A stretch of 64,000 bases of DNA from Streptococcus porci DSM 23759. GTDB taxonomy: Bacteria; Bacillota; Bacilli; Lactobacillales; Streptococcaceae. Shown piece by piece: positions 47,003 through 55,652 of the stretch. The position numbers and the translations under genes are program-made. The stretch covers positions 62,001 to 126,000 of the forward strand of contig NZ_AUIP01000001.1 in NCBI RefSeq assembly GCF_000423765.1. Direction: 5' to 3'. The notes beneath the pieces were generated by a model, which saw only the letters and a program-made list of their open reading frames with translations, was not told where the DNA came from and did not search any database. How positions within the stretch are numbered: position 1 is the first letter of the stretch; every line of letters begins with the position of its first letter.

Positions 47003-49546
47003 ATGGTTAAAGTTAAAGTATGTAGCAATCCTTATCAAAAAGAAATATTATTTTACAAATGGGACGATGGAAAAAATAATTGGATTAGTATTGAATACTC
47101 TGATAATCCTAATAGCCAATTAATTTCTGAAAAAATAACACATTCATTTTTGACCTTTAAGGCAGGGGAAATTATTCAAATTTTATTAGATGAGTATGAT
47201 GATGGTGGAGATTTTACCATTGAATTTGAAGGGGCAGAAAATGAATTTCAAGAATTAAACTATTTGGTTGAAAAAATAAAATTAGAAAGTAATAAAAATA
47301 TCTCAATTATTAAATCGGATTTATATCTTGAAAATGCTGAAAAAGTCTTACCGAAGGTAATCTCAATCTTTGAACGAATGACCTCTATCATTCCTGAATC
47401 AGTAAGGAATGATGAGGATATTCAAAAATTTAAAGAGGCATCAGGTGATGTGATTCCCTTAGTAATTGTTGGAAATTATAGTGCAGGAAAATCTACTTTC
47501 ATTAATTCATTGATTGGATATGATATTCTACCAAATAGTGACAGTCCTGTGACAGCTAAGATTATAAAAATTTCAAATGCAAATCAATCTCAAGTAACTA
47601 TTTCATTTGATATAAATAGTATACCTGTAGTTATTTCAGTTTATGGCAACAATTATGAGATACAATCTGATTTAGAAGGAGTTGAAGCTCTATTCTCTTC
47701 TGTAGCTCAGGATATTTCAAATTCTCATAATGTGACTTTAGAAATGGTAGTCAATCTCTTTTTAACCAAGATTAATGATTTGGACGCTAAAGATAATGTT
47801 GGAGTGGTATCGGATATTATTACAGTTTCCATTCCATTCAATAAAGGAATTCTCACAGAGTCTGGTCATCAATTTGTTTTATTTGATACACCAGGTTCTA
47901 ACTCGTCATCAAATAAAAATCATTTTGAAGTCTTAAAGAGTGCTATGAGAAACATGAGTAATGGGCTAGTATTATTTGTCACGGAATACACTTCCTTAGA
48001 CACAGTAGATAATGAGACACTGTTTGATGAGCTGAAAAGTATTGAAGAAATTGATTCACGTTTTACCATGATTATTGTCAATAAGGCTGATGGAGCAGAT
48101 TTTTCTGATTTCAATGTAAAGCAATTATTAAATCAAGCTGTTCCTAAAAATATATTTTCGGAAGGAATCTTTTTTGTATCATCAATAATGGGATTAGGTT
48201 CTAAAAATTCAGGACAATTTATTGATAAAAACTATGATAGGGTTTTTAAGCGGTCTTTTGATGAGTTTAGTAATTCAGAGGCTGAGTATTATCAGCAAGT
48301 TTACCAATATAATGTTGTTCCAAGTCAATTAAAACAGCGTATGTTAGATCAAACGATGCAACATACAAATCCTGTATATGTTAACAGTGGGCTTTATAGT
48401 ATTGAAAAGGAGATTCTAACTTTTTCAGAATATTATTCTGCCTACAATAAGTGTCAACAATCTAAGCTATATCTAGAAAAAATTATTGAAAAGACAGAAC
48501 AGACTGTAACTGTCTTGAAATCTAAATTGTCACAAGATGTCGAAATGTTATATAAAGAATTTGAAAAACACAAGCAACATTTAATTGGGCATTTAGATGT
48601 CAAAAATGCTAATCAGATAAGAGACTATAATCAATTGTTTGAAAGAAAAATATTTTCAGAAAAGCAAGCATTGATTCAGAAGATGACTTTAGAAAAAATA
48701 CAGTCAGTATGTGAACAATTTTATGAAATAGCAAAAGTTGAATTTCAATTAGAAAAATACAAACAAGAAAGAAAAGATTCTCAAAAAGTAATTAAAAAGA
48801 ATTTATTTGATAATTTTGAGAATGTTAAAAATACTTTAGATTTTTCTCATGTAAAACAATTAGGTAAGCAAGTTACGGATGATTTCTTTAATATAGTAGA
48901 TGATAAAAATGAATATGCTTATCAAAAAAATGGTGCATTTAATAGCGTATCAGAAAAAGTAATTGAGTATACCGTTAAAAAATTTGAAGATGTATTGCAA
49001 ATAACAAAAGACAAAATTTATAAGTTTTCAGCAAATTATTGGCAAGGCTGTGCTATTGAACTTAAAGAAGAACTTTCTAAGATTGTTGGGGCATCAGATA
49101 TTTTATCGCCGGAGAAACAAAGCGATATTCAACAACTTATTTTAGATTATCGCATTGTCATGCTTAAAGAAAATCAAGAGCAATTTTTTGACCGTGCAGA
49201 TTTGACGGAAGGATTTAAAATTGGTAAAGTCCATTTACTTGGAAATGACAATAGACTTGACTTGAACAAAGTTGTTAAAAAATATAATAAGCTAATGAGT
49301 GAGCGAATAGAGGAATCATCGGAAGATTTGAAGCAACGTCATCAGCATGATTTTGAACAATGGGCAGAGTCCTTATTGATTCTAATCAAAGAAAATATAG
49401 TTGACTTTAATCCGGATTTGAAAGAAACTAACCGTTCAATCATTCAAAAAGAGGAAGAAATTGGGGATTATGAAACTAAATTAGCACAATTAGTGGCTTC
49501 AACAAATGAAATTAAGCACTTATTATCATTTAAAACATCTCAATAG
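47003..49546 (+). CDS. dynamin-like large GTPase
   Basis: An 847-residue protein of the bacterial dynamin-like superfamily. A GTPase domain follows about 150 residues of unrecognised N-terminal sequence: P-loop GNYSAGKS (157-164), switch DTPG (295-298) and specificity motif NKAD (360-363). The rest is long, charged and helical, as in the stalk/coiled coil of membrane-remodelling dynamins. No membrane helix was seen. The start is uncertain: ATG at 47003 is used; GTG at 46988 or TTG at 46949 are alternatives. The ribosome-binding site is weak. The gene is AT-rich compared with carB. It lies 11 bp before the HerA-like gene, and bacterial dynamins occur in some phage-defence settings. Confidence 0.8.
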   Translation: MVKVKVCSNPYQKEILFYKWDDGKNNWISIEYSDNPNSQLISEKITHSFLTFKAGEIIQILLDEYDDGGDFTIEFEGAENEFQELNYLVEKIKLESNKNISIIKSDLYLENAEKVLPKVISIFERMTSIIPESVRNDEDIQKFKEASGDVIPLVIVGNYSAGKSTFINSLIGYDILPNSDSPVTAKIIKISNANQSQVTISFDINSIPVVISVYGNNYEIQSDLEGVEALFSSVAQDISNSHNVTLEMVVNLFLTKINDLDAKDNVGVVSDIITVSIPFNKGILTESGHQFVLFDTPGSNSSSNKNHFEVLKSAMRNMSNGLVLFVTEYTSLDTVDNETLFDELKSIEEIDSRFTMIIVNKADGADFSDFNVKQLLNQAVPKNIFSEGIFFVSSIMGLGSKNSGQFIDKNYDRVFKRSFDEFSNSEAEYYQQVYQYNVVPSQLKQRMLDQTMQHTNPVYVNSGLYSIEKEILTFSEYYSAYNKCQQSKLYLEKIIEKTEQTVTVLKSKLSQDVEMLYKEFEKHKQHLIGHLDVKNANQIRDYNQLFERKIFSEKQALIQKMTLEKIQSVCEQFYEIAKVEFQLEKYKQERKDSQKVIKKNLFDNFENVKNTLDFSHVKQLGKQVTDDFFNIVDDKNEYAYQKNGAFNSVSEKVIEYTVKKFEDVLQITKDKIYKFSANYWQGCAIELKEELSKIVGASDILSPEKQSDIQQLILDYRIVMLKENQEQFFDRADLTEGFKIGKVHLLGNDNRLDLNKVVKKYNKLMSERIEESSEDLKQRHQHDFEQWAESLLILIKENIVDFNPDLKETNRSIIQKEEEIGDYETKLAQLVASTNEIKHLLSFKTSQ

Positions 49547-49557
49547 GAGACATTATT

Positions 49558-52500
49558 ATGGGAATCAAAAACGTTGTAAAAAAAGTAGCAAGTAAAGGTG
49601 CTGATACTGTTGCAAAACTATCTGCTCTTAGTCCTGAACAAATTGAACAAGTGCAGGCTAAGCGTAATGAATATTTGCAGTCTATGCCGAATTTAACTGG
49701 ATCAGATGCAGAGGAAGTAACAGCTAGATTGTTAGCGGCAAATGCTATTGAAATATATAATGCCTACCTTCCTCAGCTTAAAGAATTGTATGCACCAGTT
49801 GAGAAAACGGTAGAATACGACAACGAAGAATTTCAGTCTGGATATAATATTCGATACATTAACATTACTAAGTGGGTCACTGATAAACGTGAAAATAGCT
49901 TAGAAAAGCTAGTGAGTGTTTACGAAGTGTTATCCAATGATGAATGTAATATTTCTCTTGTTTTTCATCGTAAAATGACCAAAACAAATGTTTATCTTGC
50001 GATTACCAATACCGATAATGACAATGATAATGTAGATATTGAGAGTTATCGTAGACGACTAGAATCTGCAATTAGAGGGAATTTCCCAGGTTCTGCATGG
50101 GATGAAAAGGTTGGGCGTGGGCAATTGCCTTGCTTTGACAGACAAGCGCATTACTCGGTGGCTAGTGTATCAAATGTTCCAACAGAAAAATCCGAGAAGT
50201 TTATCAGTCAAACAGTCGAAAAATTACTAGATGGTATTGTACCAGAATCAATTGACCAAGAGTATATTTTGGTCCTATTAGCAACACCAATTCAAGATAT
50301 TGCAGAACGAAAGTTAGTTCTTTCGCAAATCTATTCTGAGTTAGCTCCTTATGCAAGCTGGCAGACCAACTATACTTATACCGAATCGGATGCGCGTGGT
50401 TCATCAGCAACGGTAGGTGTCAATGTCGGAGCTAGCGCTGGAACACAAACGGGTACCAATTCATCTGTGACAGATACAGAAGGAAGAACGGAGACAGAAG
50501 GTACGAGTGAGACAAAAACTACAAGTAAAACAAAGGGGGAAAATCATTCAGTATCTGGTACGATAGGAACATCCGGCACTACTTCAGCAGGAATTAATGT
50601 AGGTCCATTTAATTTGGGTGCTTCTAAAACACTGTCTACAAGTGTATCTGTAGCCAAAGGTTGGATGTCTTCTAAAACAACGTCAGTTGCAAAAGGTATT
50701 ACAAAATCTATAGCAAAATCAACTTCTCAAGCAGTTACTTCTGGTGCTTCTAAAGCTCTGAATATGGGGGTCAACTTTGGCGCCAACTTTGCTCGTACAT
50801 CAAATGTTACTGCAACAATTGGAAAAAATGAAGGAATAACCCAATCTTTTACTAATCATAATATTAAGCACGCTCTTGAATTGCTTGATGAACAGATGAA
50901 ACGTCTTGAAAAAAGTACAGCACTAGGGATGTGGGATTTTGCTGCCTATGTCTTAAGTGAAGATCAAACAGTTGCCAATAATGTTGCTCACTCATATCTA
51001 GCTCTTACGCAAGGCGAAGAATCGCATATGTCGCAGACTGTGGTTAATCTCTGGCGCGGAGATATTCCTGATGAGAAGGGGCGTGCAGATGAACTCACTG
51101 GATATTTGCGTGATTTACGCCATCCTATTTTTGCCTTGAATCCCAATAGTTTGGAAGCAGACGAAACGTTCTCAGTTTATCCTCCGTTGGTCACAGCAAC
51201 AACAGCTTTATCAGGGAAAGAATTGGCTTATTCGTTGAATTTCCCACAGAAGTCGATTGCAGGATTGCCAGTCCTAGAATGTGCTGAATTTGGTCGCAAT
51301 ATTAGTTCATATGCTTCTGAGGAAAATGAACAAAAAATCACTTTGGGTAAGATTTTCCATATGAATCATCCTGAGAAACTAGATGCTAAAATTAGCCTAA
51401 ATTCTCTAGCATCGCACACATTTATTACTGGTAGCACAGGGACTGGTAAGAGCAATACAGTCTATAAATTCTTGGATGAAATTCGCAAAAAAGGTGTAAA
51501 ATTTCTAGTGATTGAGCCTGCCAAGGGAGAATATAAGCATGTATTTGGAAATGATGAAGAGGTCTCTGTTTATGGTACAAACCCAGATTTGACAGAACTA
51601 CTCCAAATCAATCCATTTGCATTCCCAGAAGGTATTCATGTCTTAGAACATATTGATAGACTTATTGAGATTTTTAATGTTTGTTGGCCTATGTATGCTG
51701 CTATGCCAGCAGTTCTGAAAAGTGCTGTCGAAAAGGCGTATGAAGAGAGTGGTTGGGATTTATTGACTTCAAAAAATACCTACGATAAGCTCTATCCAAC
51801 CTTTAAGGATGTCGCACGTAATATCAAAACGATTATTGATTCTAGTGAGTATGATTCTGAAAACAAGGGAGCGTATAAAGGTTCACTCTTAACTCGTTTA
51901 GAGTCACTGACAAACGGTATTAATGGGATGATTTTCTCTAGCCAGTCTATTTCTGATAAAAAACTCTTTGATGAGAATGTTATCATTGACCTTAGTCGTG
52001 TAGGTTCTACAGAAACGAAATCACTTATTATGGGGATGTTGGTATTAAAACTACAAGAATATCGAATGACACATACTGAGTCACTGAATAATCCTTTGAA
52101 GCACGTTACTGTTCTTGAAGAAGCGCATAATATCTTGAAACGGACTTCTTCAGAGCAATCTATGGAAGGAAGTAATCTAGTTGGTAAGAGTGTCGAGATG
52201 ATTGCCAATAGCATTGCAGAAATGCGGACATACGGAGAAGGCTTCATCATTGCAGACCAAGCACCTGGCTTATTAGACATGTCGGTTATCCGAAATACTA
52301 ATACTAAGATGATTTTGAGATTGCCAGATTTCTCAGACCGTGAATTAGTCGGAAAATCTGCTAATTTGAATGATGACCAAATTGTAGAGTTAGCTAAATT
52401 ACCAAGAGGCGTCGCAGCTTTGTATCAAAATGAGTGGACAGAGCCAGTTTTATGTCAAGTAGATAAGTTTGAGGAAAAGAATGGCAGCTTTTACTTTGAT

Positions 52501-52935
52501 GGTCAGTTAGAGATAAAAGATGAAACATTAATGAAGGCCGCACTGGTAGAGTATCTATCAGCTTCTAAAACTGATATAGAGTCTATTGAAGTGACAGACT
52601 TGCAACAGTTACTTGATAGATTAGATTTGGACAGCCTAACAGTAAAACGAATTCTAGATTGGTCTTCTCGTCCTTTCAGCATGCATGATTACACTAATAT
52701 TGTTAGTCAACTATATCCTGAATTAATCACTCAAGTAAAAGCACAGGCAAGAAAAAATGCCGATGTGAAGTTACTTACTGATAAGTTACAAGAAACCATT
52801 CAGAACAAACTGGGTGAATTGCTATCAGAGCAAGCTAGAAGAGATTTACTGCAGGCAACAATGACCTATTATTATCTTTACGAACTCAAGGATGATAATG
52901 CCTACCAAGACTGGGCCCATAAAGGAGGCTTTTGA
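49558..52935 (+). CDS. HerA/DUF87-family ATPase with large Ser/Thr/Gly-rich insert
   Basis: A 1125-residue P-loop ATPase of the HerA/VirB4-like (DUF87) class. Walker A GSTGTGKS is at 625-632, a strand with EPAKGEYKHVF follows, and Walker B VLEEAH is at 852-857. AEMRTYGEGFIIADQAPGLL carries a sensor/arginine-type motif. Residues 1-280 are an unrecognised N-terminal domain. Residues about 280-430 are a low-complexity stretch dominated by Ser, Thr, Gly and Lys (VGVNVGASAGTQTGTN, SVAKGWMSSKTTSVAKG), unusual for HerA. Homologues pump DNA or act in defence (SIR2-HerA, HerA-DUF4297). No transmembrane helix is seen. AGGAGA precedes the ATG. Confidence 0.78.
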   Translation: MGIKNVVKKVASKGADTVAKLSALSPEQIEQVQAKRNEYLQSMPNLTGSDAEEVTARLLAANAIEIYNAYLPQLKELYAPVEKTVEYDNEEFQSGYNIRYINITKWVTDKRENSLEKLVSVYEVLSNDECNISLVFHRKMTKTNVYLAITNTDNDNDNVDIESYRRRLESAIRGNFPGSAWDEKVGRGQLPCFDRQAHYSVASVSNVPTEKSEKFISQTVEKLLDGIVPESIDQEYILVLLATPIQDIAERKLVLSQIYSELAPYASWQTNYTYTESDARGSSATVGVNVGASAGTQTGTNSSVTDTEGRTETEGTSETKTTSKTKGENHSVSGTIGTSGTTSAGINVGPFNLGASKTLSTSVSVAKGWMSSKTTSVAKGITKSIAKSTSQAVTSGASKALNMGVNFGANFARTSNVTATIGKNEGITQSFTNHNIKHALELLDEQMKRLEKSTALGMWDFAAYVLSEDQTVANNVAHSYLALTQGEESHMSQTVVNLWRGDIPDEKGRADELTGYLRDLRHPIFALNPNSLEADETFSVYPPLVTATTALSGKELAYSLNFPQKSIAGLPVLECAEFGRNISSYASEENEQKITLGKIFHMNHPEKLDAKISLNSLASHTFITGSTGTGKSNTVYKFLDEIRKKGVKFLVIEPAKGEYKHVFGNDEEVSVYGTNPDLTELLQINPFAFPEGIHVLEHIDRLIEIFNVCWPMYAAMPAVLKSAVEKAYEESGWDLLTSKNTYDKLYPTFKDVARNIKTIIDSSEYDSENKGAYKGSLLTRLESLTNGINGMIFSSQSISDKKLFDENVIIDLSRVGSTETKSLIMGMLVLKLQEYRMTHTESLNNPLKHVTVLEEAHNILKRTSSEQSMEGSNLVGKSVEMIANSIAEMRTYGEGFIIADQAPGLLDMSVIRNTNTKMILRLPDFSDRELVGKSANLNDDQIVELAKLPRGVAALYQNEWTEPVLCQVDKFEEKNGSFYFDGQLEIKDETLMKAALVEYLSASKTDIESIEVTDLQQLLDRLDLDSLTVKRILDWSSRPFSMHDYTNIVSQLYPELITQVKAQARKNADVKLLTDKLQETIQNKLGELLSEQARRDLLQATMTYYYLYELKDDNAYQDWAHKGGF

Positions 52936-52938
52936 TAA

Positions 52939-53541
52939 ATGGCGCTAGAAACATTAGCAAAGGTGGCTGTTGAAGCCAGAGAGACAATAGGTGAGGTTGG
53001 TAAAAAAATTAGTGAATTCTCTGGAGATAAGATTGATTCAGATAAGAGGATTAATCCGATAGAAAAGACGTCGGATAAAGAATATTCTTATGACGGATTA
53101 AGTTCAATAGAGAAAATAATTGGACTAGCTTGGGGATATCCTAAAGGTATATTAGACAATATTTATAATTTTTCTGAATTAAAGCATTATCATGATTTAG
53201 GACTTATAGCAAAAAAATTCGGTGAAACTGTAGACGGGAAAGACCGTTTTATACTTGTTCCAAAAGATTTGGATATGAAACGGGTTGTGGATTCGCAAGG
53301 TCTAACAAATGAAGATAGAGCTAAACAAGGTAAATCACTAATAAAAGATGGTAAAATATTGGAAGTTCATCATATAGGACAAAAAGAAGGCGGTCACTAT
53401 GCATTATTGACAAAAGCAGAGCATACTCAAAACGGTAATGACAAGATATTACATGATTACAGTAAATCAGGAGTAGATCACGGAAATTCTTTTTTATCTG
53501 AAAAAAAGGAAATATTTAAAACATTAGCGGAAGGGGTTTAA
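52939..53541 (+). CDS. putative HNH/EndoVII (LHH-like) nuclease toxin
   Basis: A 200-residue protein. The C-terminal part has the pattern of HNH/EndoVII-superfamily toxin nucleases: LEVHHIGQ (His144-His145), then ALLTKAEHTQNGNDKILHDY with His162. The N-terminal 80 residues are helical (LAKVAVEARETIGEVGKKIS) and then carry EFSGDKIDSDKRI. No signal peptide, LXG or WXG domain is present. Only 3 bp separate it from the HerA-like gene, whose end includes AAAGGAGG as its ribosome-binding site. The next gene looks like its immunity protein. The nuclease call is motif-based; activity is untested. Confidence 0.68.
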   Translation: MALETLAKVAVEARETIGEVGKKISEFSGDKIDSDKRINPIEKTSDKEYSYDGLSSIEKIIGLAWGYPKGILDNIYNFSELKHYHDLGLIAKKFGETVDGKDRFILVPKDLDMKRVVDSQGLTNEDRAKQGKSLIKDGKILEVHHIGQKEGGHYALLTKAEHTQNGNDKILHDYSKSGVDHGNSFLSEKKEIFKTLAEGV

Positions 53542-53542
53542 C

Positions 53543-53947
53543 ATGAGTATTATAGAAAAAATAAAAGAGATTCCAAATCTGTATAAGTCTAAATCTGCTA
53601 CGTTGGAACAGGTTTCAAATTCAGAAGACAGATTAACCTTGAAATTTTCCGCTGAATTTACAGATTATTTGATGTGTTTTGGATCAATTAGTTTTTACAG
53701 TACAGAATGGATGGGGCTTAATACGGACGAATTCTGTGATGTTGTAGCAACCACTTTGGAAGCTCGTCAGTTATATAACCATTTTCCAACAGATAAATAC
53801 ATTATTGAAGATTTACACTATGATGATGTTTTTATTCTGTCGGATTCCAATGGAAAAATTTATAAGTGGACACCTACTTCTGAGAAGATGATTTATAATA
53901 CTCTCAGCGAGTATCTAGATGAATGTGTTCAACGCGAAAATCAATAA
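53543..53947 (+). CDS. SUKH/SMI1-KNR4-type immunity protein
   Basis: A 134-residue protein with the SUKH (SMI1/KNR4-like) pattern: SAEFTDYLMCFGSISFYSTE, then MGLN, TLEARQLYNHFP, YIIEDLHYDDVFILSDSNGK and a C-terminal LSEYLDECVQ helix. SUKH proteins are the commonest immunity partners of nuclease toxins. The start is 1 bp after the upstream stop, with GGAAGGGG as ribosome-binding site, so it would be made together with the toxin. The cognate role is inferred from position. Confidence 0.7.
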   Translation: MSIIEKIKEIPNLYKSKSATLEQVSNSEDRLTLKFSAEFTDYLMCFGSISFYSTEWMGLNTDEFCDVVATTLEARQLYNHFPTDKYIIEDLHYDDVFILSDSNGKIYKWTPTSEKMIYNTLSEYLDECVQRENQ

Positions 53948-53991
53948 TTTATGGGAACTATATACCAGTTTACACCAGACACAAGATATAG

Positions 53992-54026
53992 AAAAATGCG
54001 ACTTTTATGAGGTCGCATTTTTCTTT
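53992..54026. terminator. terminator at the end of the dynamin-HerA island (bidirectional)
   Basis: AAAAATGCGAC / GTCGCATTTTT is a perfect 11-bp stem with a 9-nt loop and a T run. Reading leftward it would also terminate the adjacent HsdS-like fragment. Confidence 0.88.
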
Positions 54027-54190
54027 TATAAATTATTCCCATGTGGAAGTGTTTTTATGTATTTTTCCATAAATTCCCAATCTGGTTCAATTTTCCCTTT
54101 TGAATCAGATTTTGCTGGTAACTTTATCATAATCTTTGTTAAGTTTGTTTTGTATTTTCTTCCAAAAGAATAGCGATATAGTTCCCTAAA
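54026..54190 (-). pseudogene. C-terminal remnant of a restriction specificity (HsdS-like) subunit
   Basis: Leftward translation after a stop at 54191-54193 gives FRELYRYSFGRKYKT, then LPAKSDSKGKIEPDWEFMEK, then YIKTLPHGNNL and stop. This resembles the C-terminus of type I / Bcg-like specificity subunits (a YGRK segment and a P-D-W-x-F-M-x-x-Y-I-K-x-L-P ending). The same frame continues upstream, past that stop, into the frame at 54191-54448. The fragment has no start codon. No methylase or endonuclease is nearby. Confidence 0.62.
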
Positions 54191-54448
54191 TTAAAATGGC
54201 TGTTCAAAGTGTTCAGTCATTTTATCTTGTCTAAATTCTACATGTGTAATTCTATAACTTGCTTTAAAAAAGTTTATAGAACTGATTGTGATGATAAAAA
54301 CGACACTCAAAAGTAATTTCGTGAGTAGCCTGTTTTGTGTGAAGACGAGAAAGACTTGCCCCTGATTATATTTTTTACAGTAAAATTTTAAAATTTTCAC
54401 TGGTGTGACTTTTGATAAAAATGCTGAGCTAATTAGTATTTTCACCAT
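54191..54448 (-). CDS. hypothetical protein with one membrane helix, possibly a decayed gene
   Basis: An 85-codon frame with a hydrophobic segment (LLLSVVFIITISSINFF, about residues 45-61) and a hydrophilic end KMTEHFEQPF. No family is recognised and no ribosome-binding site precedes the ATG at 54448. It is in the same frame as the HsdS-like stump and ends at the stop directly before it, so both might be parts of one decayed region. Low confidence that it is expressed. Confidence 0.25.
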   Translation of the reverse strand: MVKILISSAFLSKVTPVKILKFYCKKYNQGQVFLVFTQNRLLTKLLLSVVFIITISSINFFKASYRITHVEFRQDKMTEHFEQPF

Positions 54449-54540
54449 AATGTTGTGCAGTTTTTCTAAAGTTAAACTTAGCTAATACCTCTCATAAAGT
54501 AATTAATTGAAAGAATCATTACATTTTTAGAAAACAAGAG

Positions 54541-54566
54541 ACCTGCTCATTACTTGGCGAGCAGGT
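54541..54566 (-). terminator. terminator of the rhamnose regulator gene
   Basis: ACCTGCTC / GAGCAGGT stem with a 10-nt loop, adjacent to the stop codon of the leftward AraC-family gene; a U-rich tail follows in that direction. The 54449-54540 gap shows nothing else. Confidence 0.75.
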
Positions 54567-55532
54567 TTACTTTCTTAATTCCGATGGTTTCATTCCAAAT
54601 TCTTCTTCAAATTTTTTATAGAAAAAGGTGCGGTTGGAGAAACCAACTTGTTGTGCGATGTCTTGTATGGGAAGTTGGGTGGATTTGATGAGGAGCTTGG
54701 CTTTAGAAAGTCGTTTCTGGTGCAACAGTTGGGTAAAGGTCTTGCCACTGCGAGCTTTAACCAAGTTGCTTAGGTAGTTTTTATTAAAATTGAGCTTATG
54801 CGCAGCCTGGTTTAAGCTCAGATTGGTAAATTCTTGATCGATAAGCTCTAGGATTTTGGTATAGGGATCACTAGATTGATTTAACAGTTCTTCTTGATTG
54901 ACTTGAGAAAGCGTCCGGGCTAAATGATACATGAGGATGGAAAGATAGTTTGTGATAATTTTGTCAGAAAAGTCTTCTGGAAAGAAGTATTCTTCAAGTA
55001 GCTGGTTGAGAATTGGCAGGACTGCTCTCGTTTTTTCAGCAGGAAAAATGGCAAAATTGCTCTGCTTTTTCTCCGAAAGGGTCTCATTAAGAAGAAGTTG
55101 GTAAATCAAGGAATTGTGGCTTTGGAGCTGAGTTAGCCAGTCCAAAGAAATGGCCTTATCTCGAAAAAGGATGTTGATGAGAATGTCCTCCTCACCGAGT
55201 GCTTTTATAAAATGTACGCTATCGGTGTCCATAAGGATAATATCACCAGCCCTGAAGTCATAAGGTTTACCATTGATAACTTGTTGGCAAGTCCCGTGGT
55301 AGACATAGTTAATTTCTAAAAACTGATGAGAGTGAGCAGGGTAGTCCGCAAATCGGCTATGTTTGCTGATGAAAACATCTTTATTGGTACCAAAAATCTG
55401 TTGGCTGATGACAGGAATGCCCTTACTGTTCACTTGCTTTAGTTCTGGGAAATCAGAGACAAAGTGGTGCTGACTCTTTTGTAATTCTTCATGCTGAGTA
55501 TTGGTAAAGAGGAAATGGTCTAATCTATTCAT
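54567..55532 (-). CDS. AraC-family regulator of rhamnose genes (RhaS/RhaR-like)
   Basis: A 321-residue regulator. An N-terminal cupin-type sensor domain (SRFADYPAHSHQFLEINYVY, then DFRAGDIILMDTDSVHF) is followed by a C-terminal AraC DNA-binding domain with two helix-turn-helices: AAHKLNFNKNYLSNLVKARS and IQDIAQQVGFSNRTFFYKKF. It is divergent from rhaB across 120 bp, the standard place for a pathway activator. The ATG at 55532 follows GAGAAAG; a longer reading from 55562 is less likely. Confidence 0.82.
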   Translation of the reverse strand: MNRLDHFLFTNTQHEELQKSQHHFVSDFPELKQVNSKGIPVISQQIFGTNKDVFISKHSRFADYPAHSHQFLEINYVYHGTCQQVINGKPYDFRAGDIILMDTDSVHFIKALGEEDILINILFRDKAISLDWLTQLQSHNSLIYQLLLNETLSEKKQSNFAIFPAEKTRAVLPILNQLLEEYFFPEDFSDKIITNYLSILMYHLARTLSQVNQEELLNQSSDPYTKILELIDQEFTNLSLNQAAHKLNFNKNYLSNLVKARSGKTFTQLLHQKRLSKAKLLIKSTQLPIQDIAQQVGFSNRTFFYKKFEEEFGMKPSELRK

Positions 55533-55617
55533 ATCTTTCTCTAATCTGTAAATTTGATACATTTATACTGTTCATAAGATATTGTATCATAAGTCGTCAG
55601 GATGGTAAAATTAAAGA

Positions 55618-55631
55618 TGTAAACGATACCA
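55618..55631 (+). promoter_or_regulatory. cre site upstream of rhaB
   Basis: TGTAAACGATACCA matches 13 of 14 positions of the CcpA consensus TGWAANCGNTNWCA, 21 bp before the rhaB ATG. Predicts catabolite repression of the rhamnose genes. Confidence 0.65.
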
Positions 55632-55652
55632 AATAGAAAGTAGGACGAAGAC

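Noticed and set aside
53919..54173. Forward frame of 84 codons after the SUKH gene
   Set aside because: It runs through the terminator hairpin and is antisense to the HsdS-like stump; it has no ribosome-binding site of its own and composition is unlike a gene.
54026..54190. A functional restriction-modification system
   Set aside because: Only the C-terminal stump of a specificity-like subunit is present; there is no methylase or endonuclease gene in the window.
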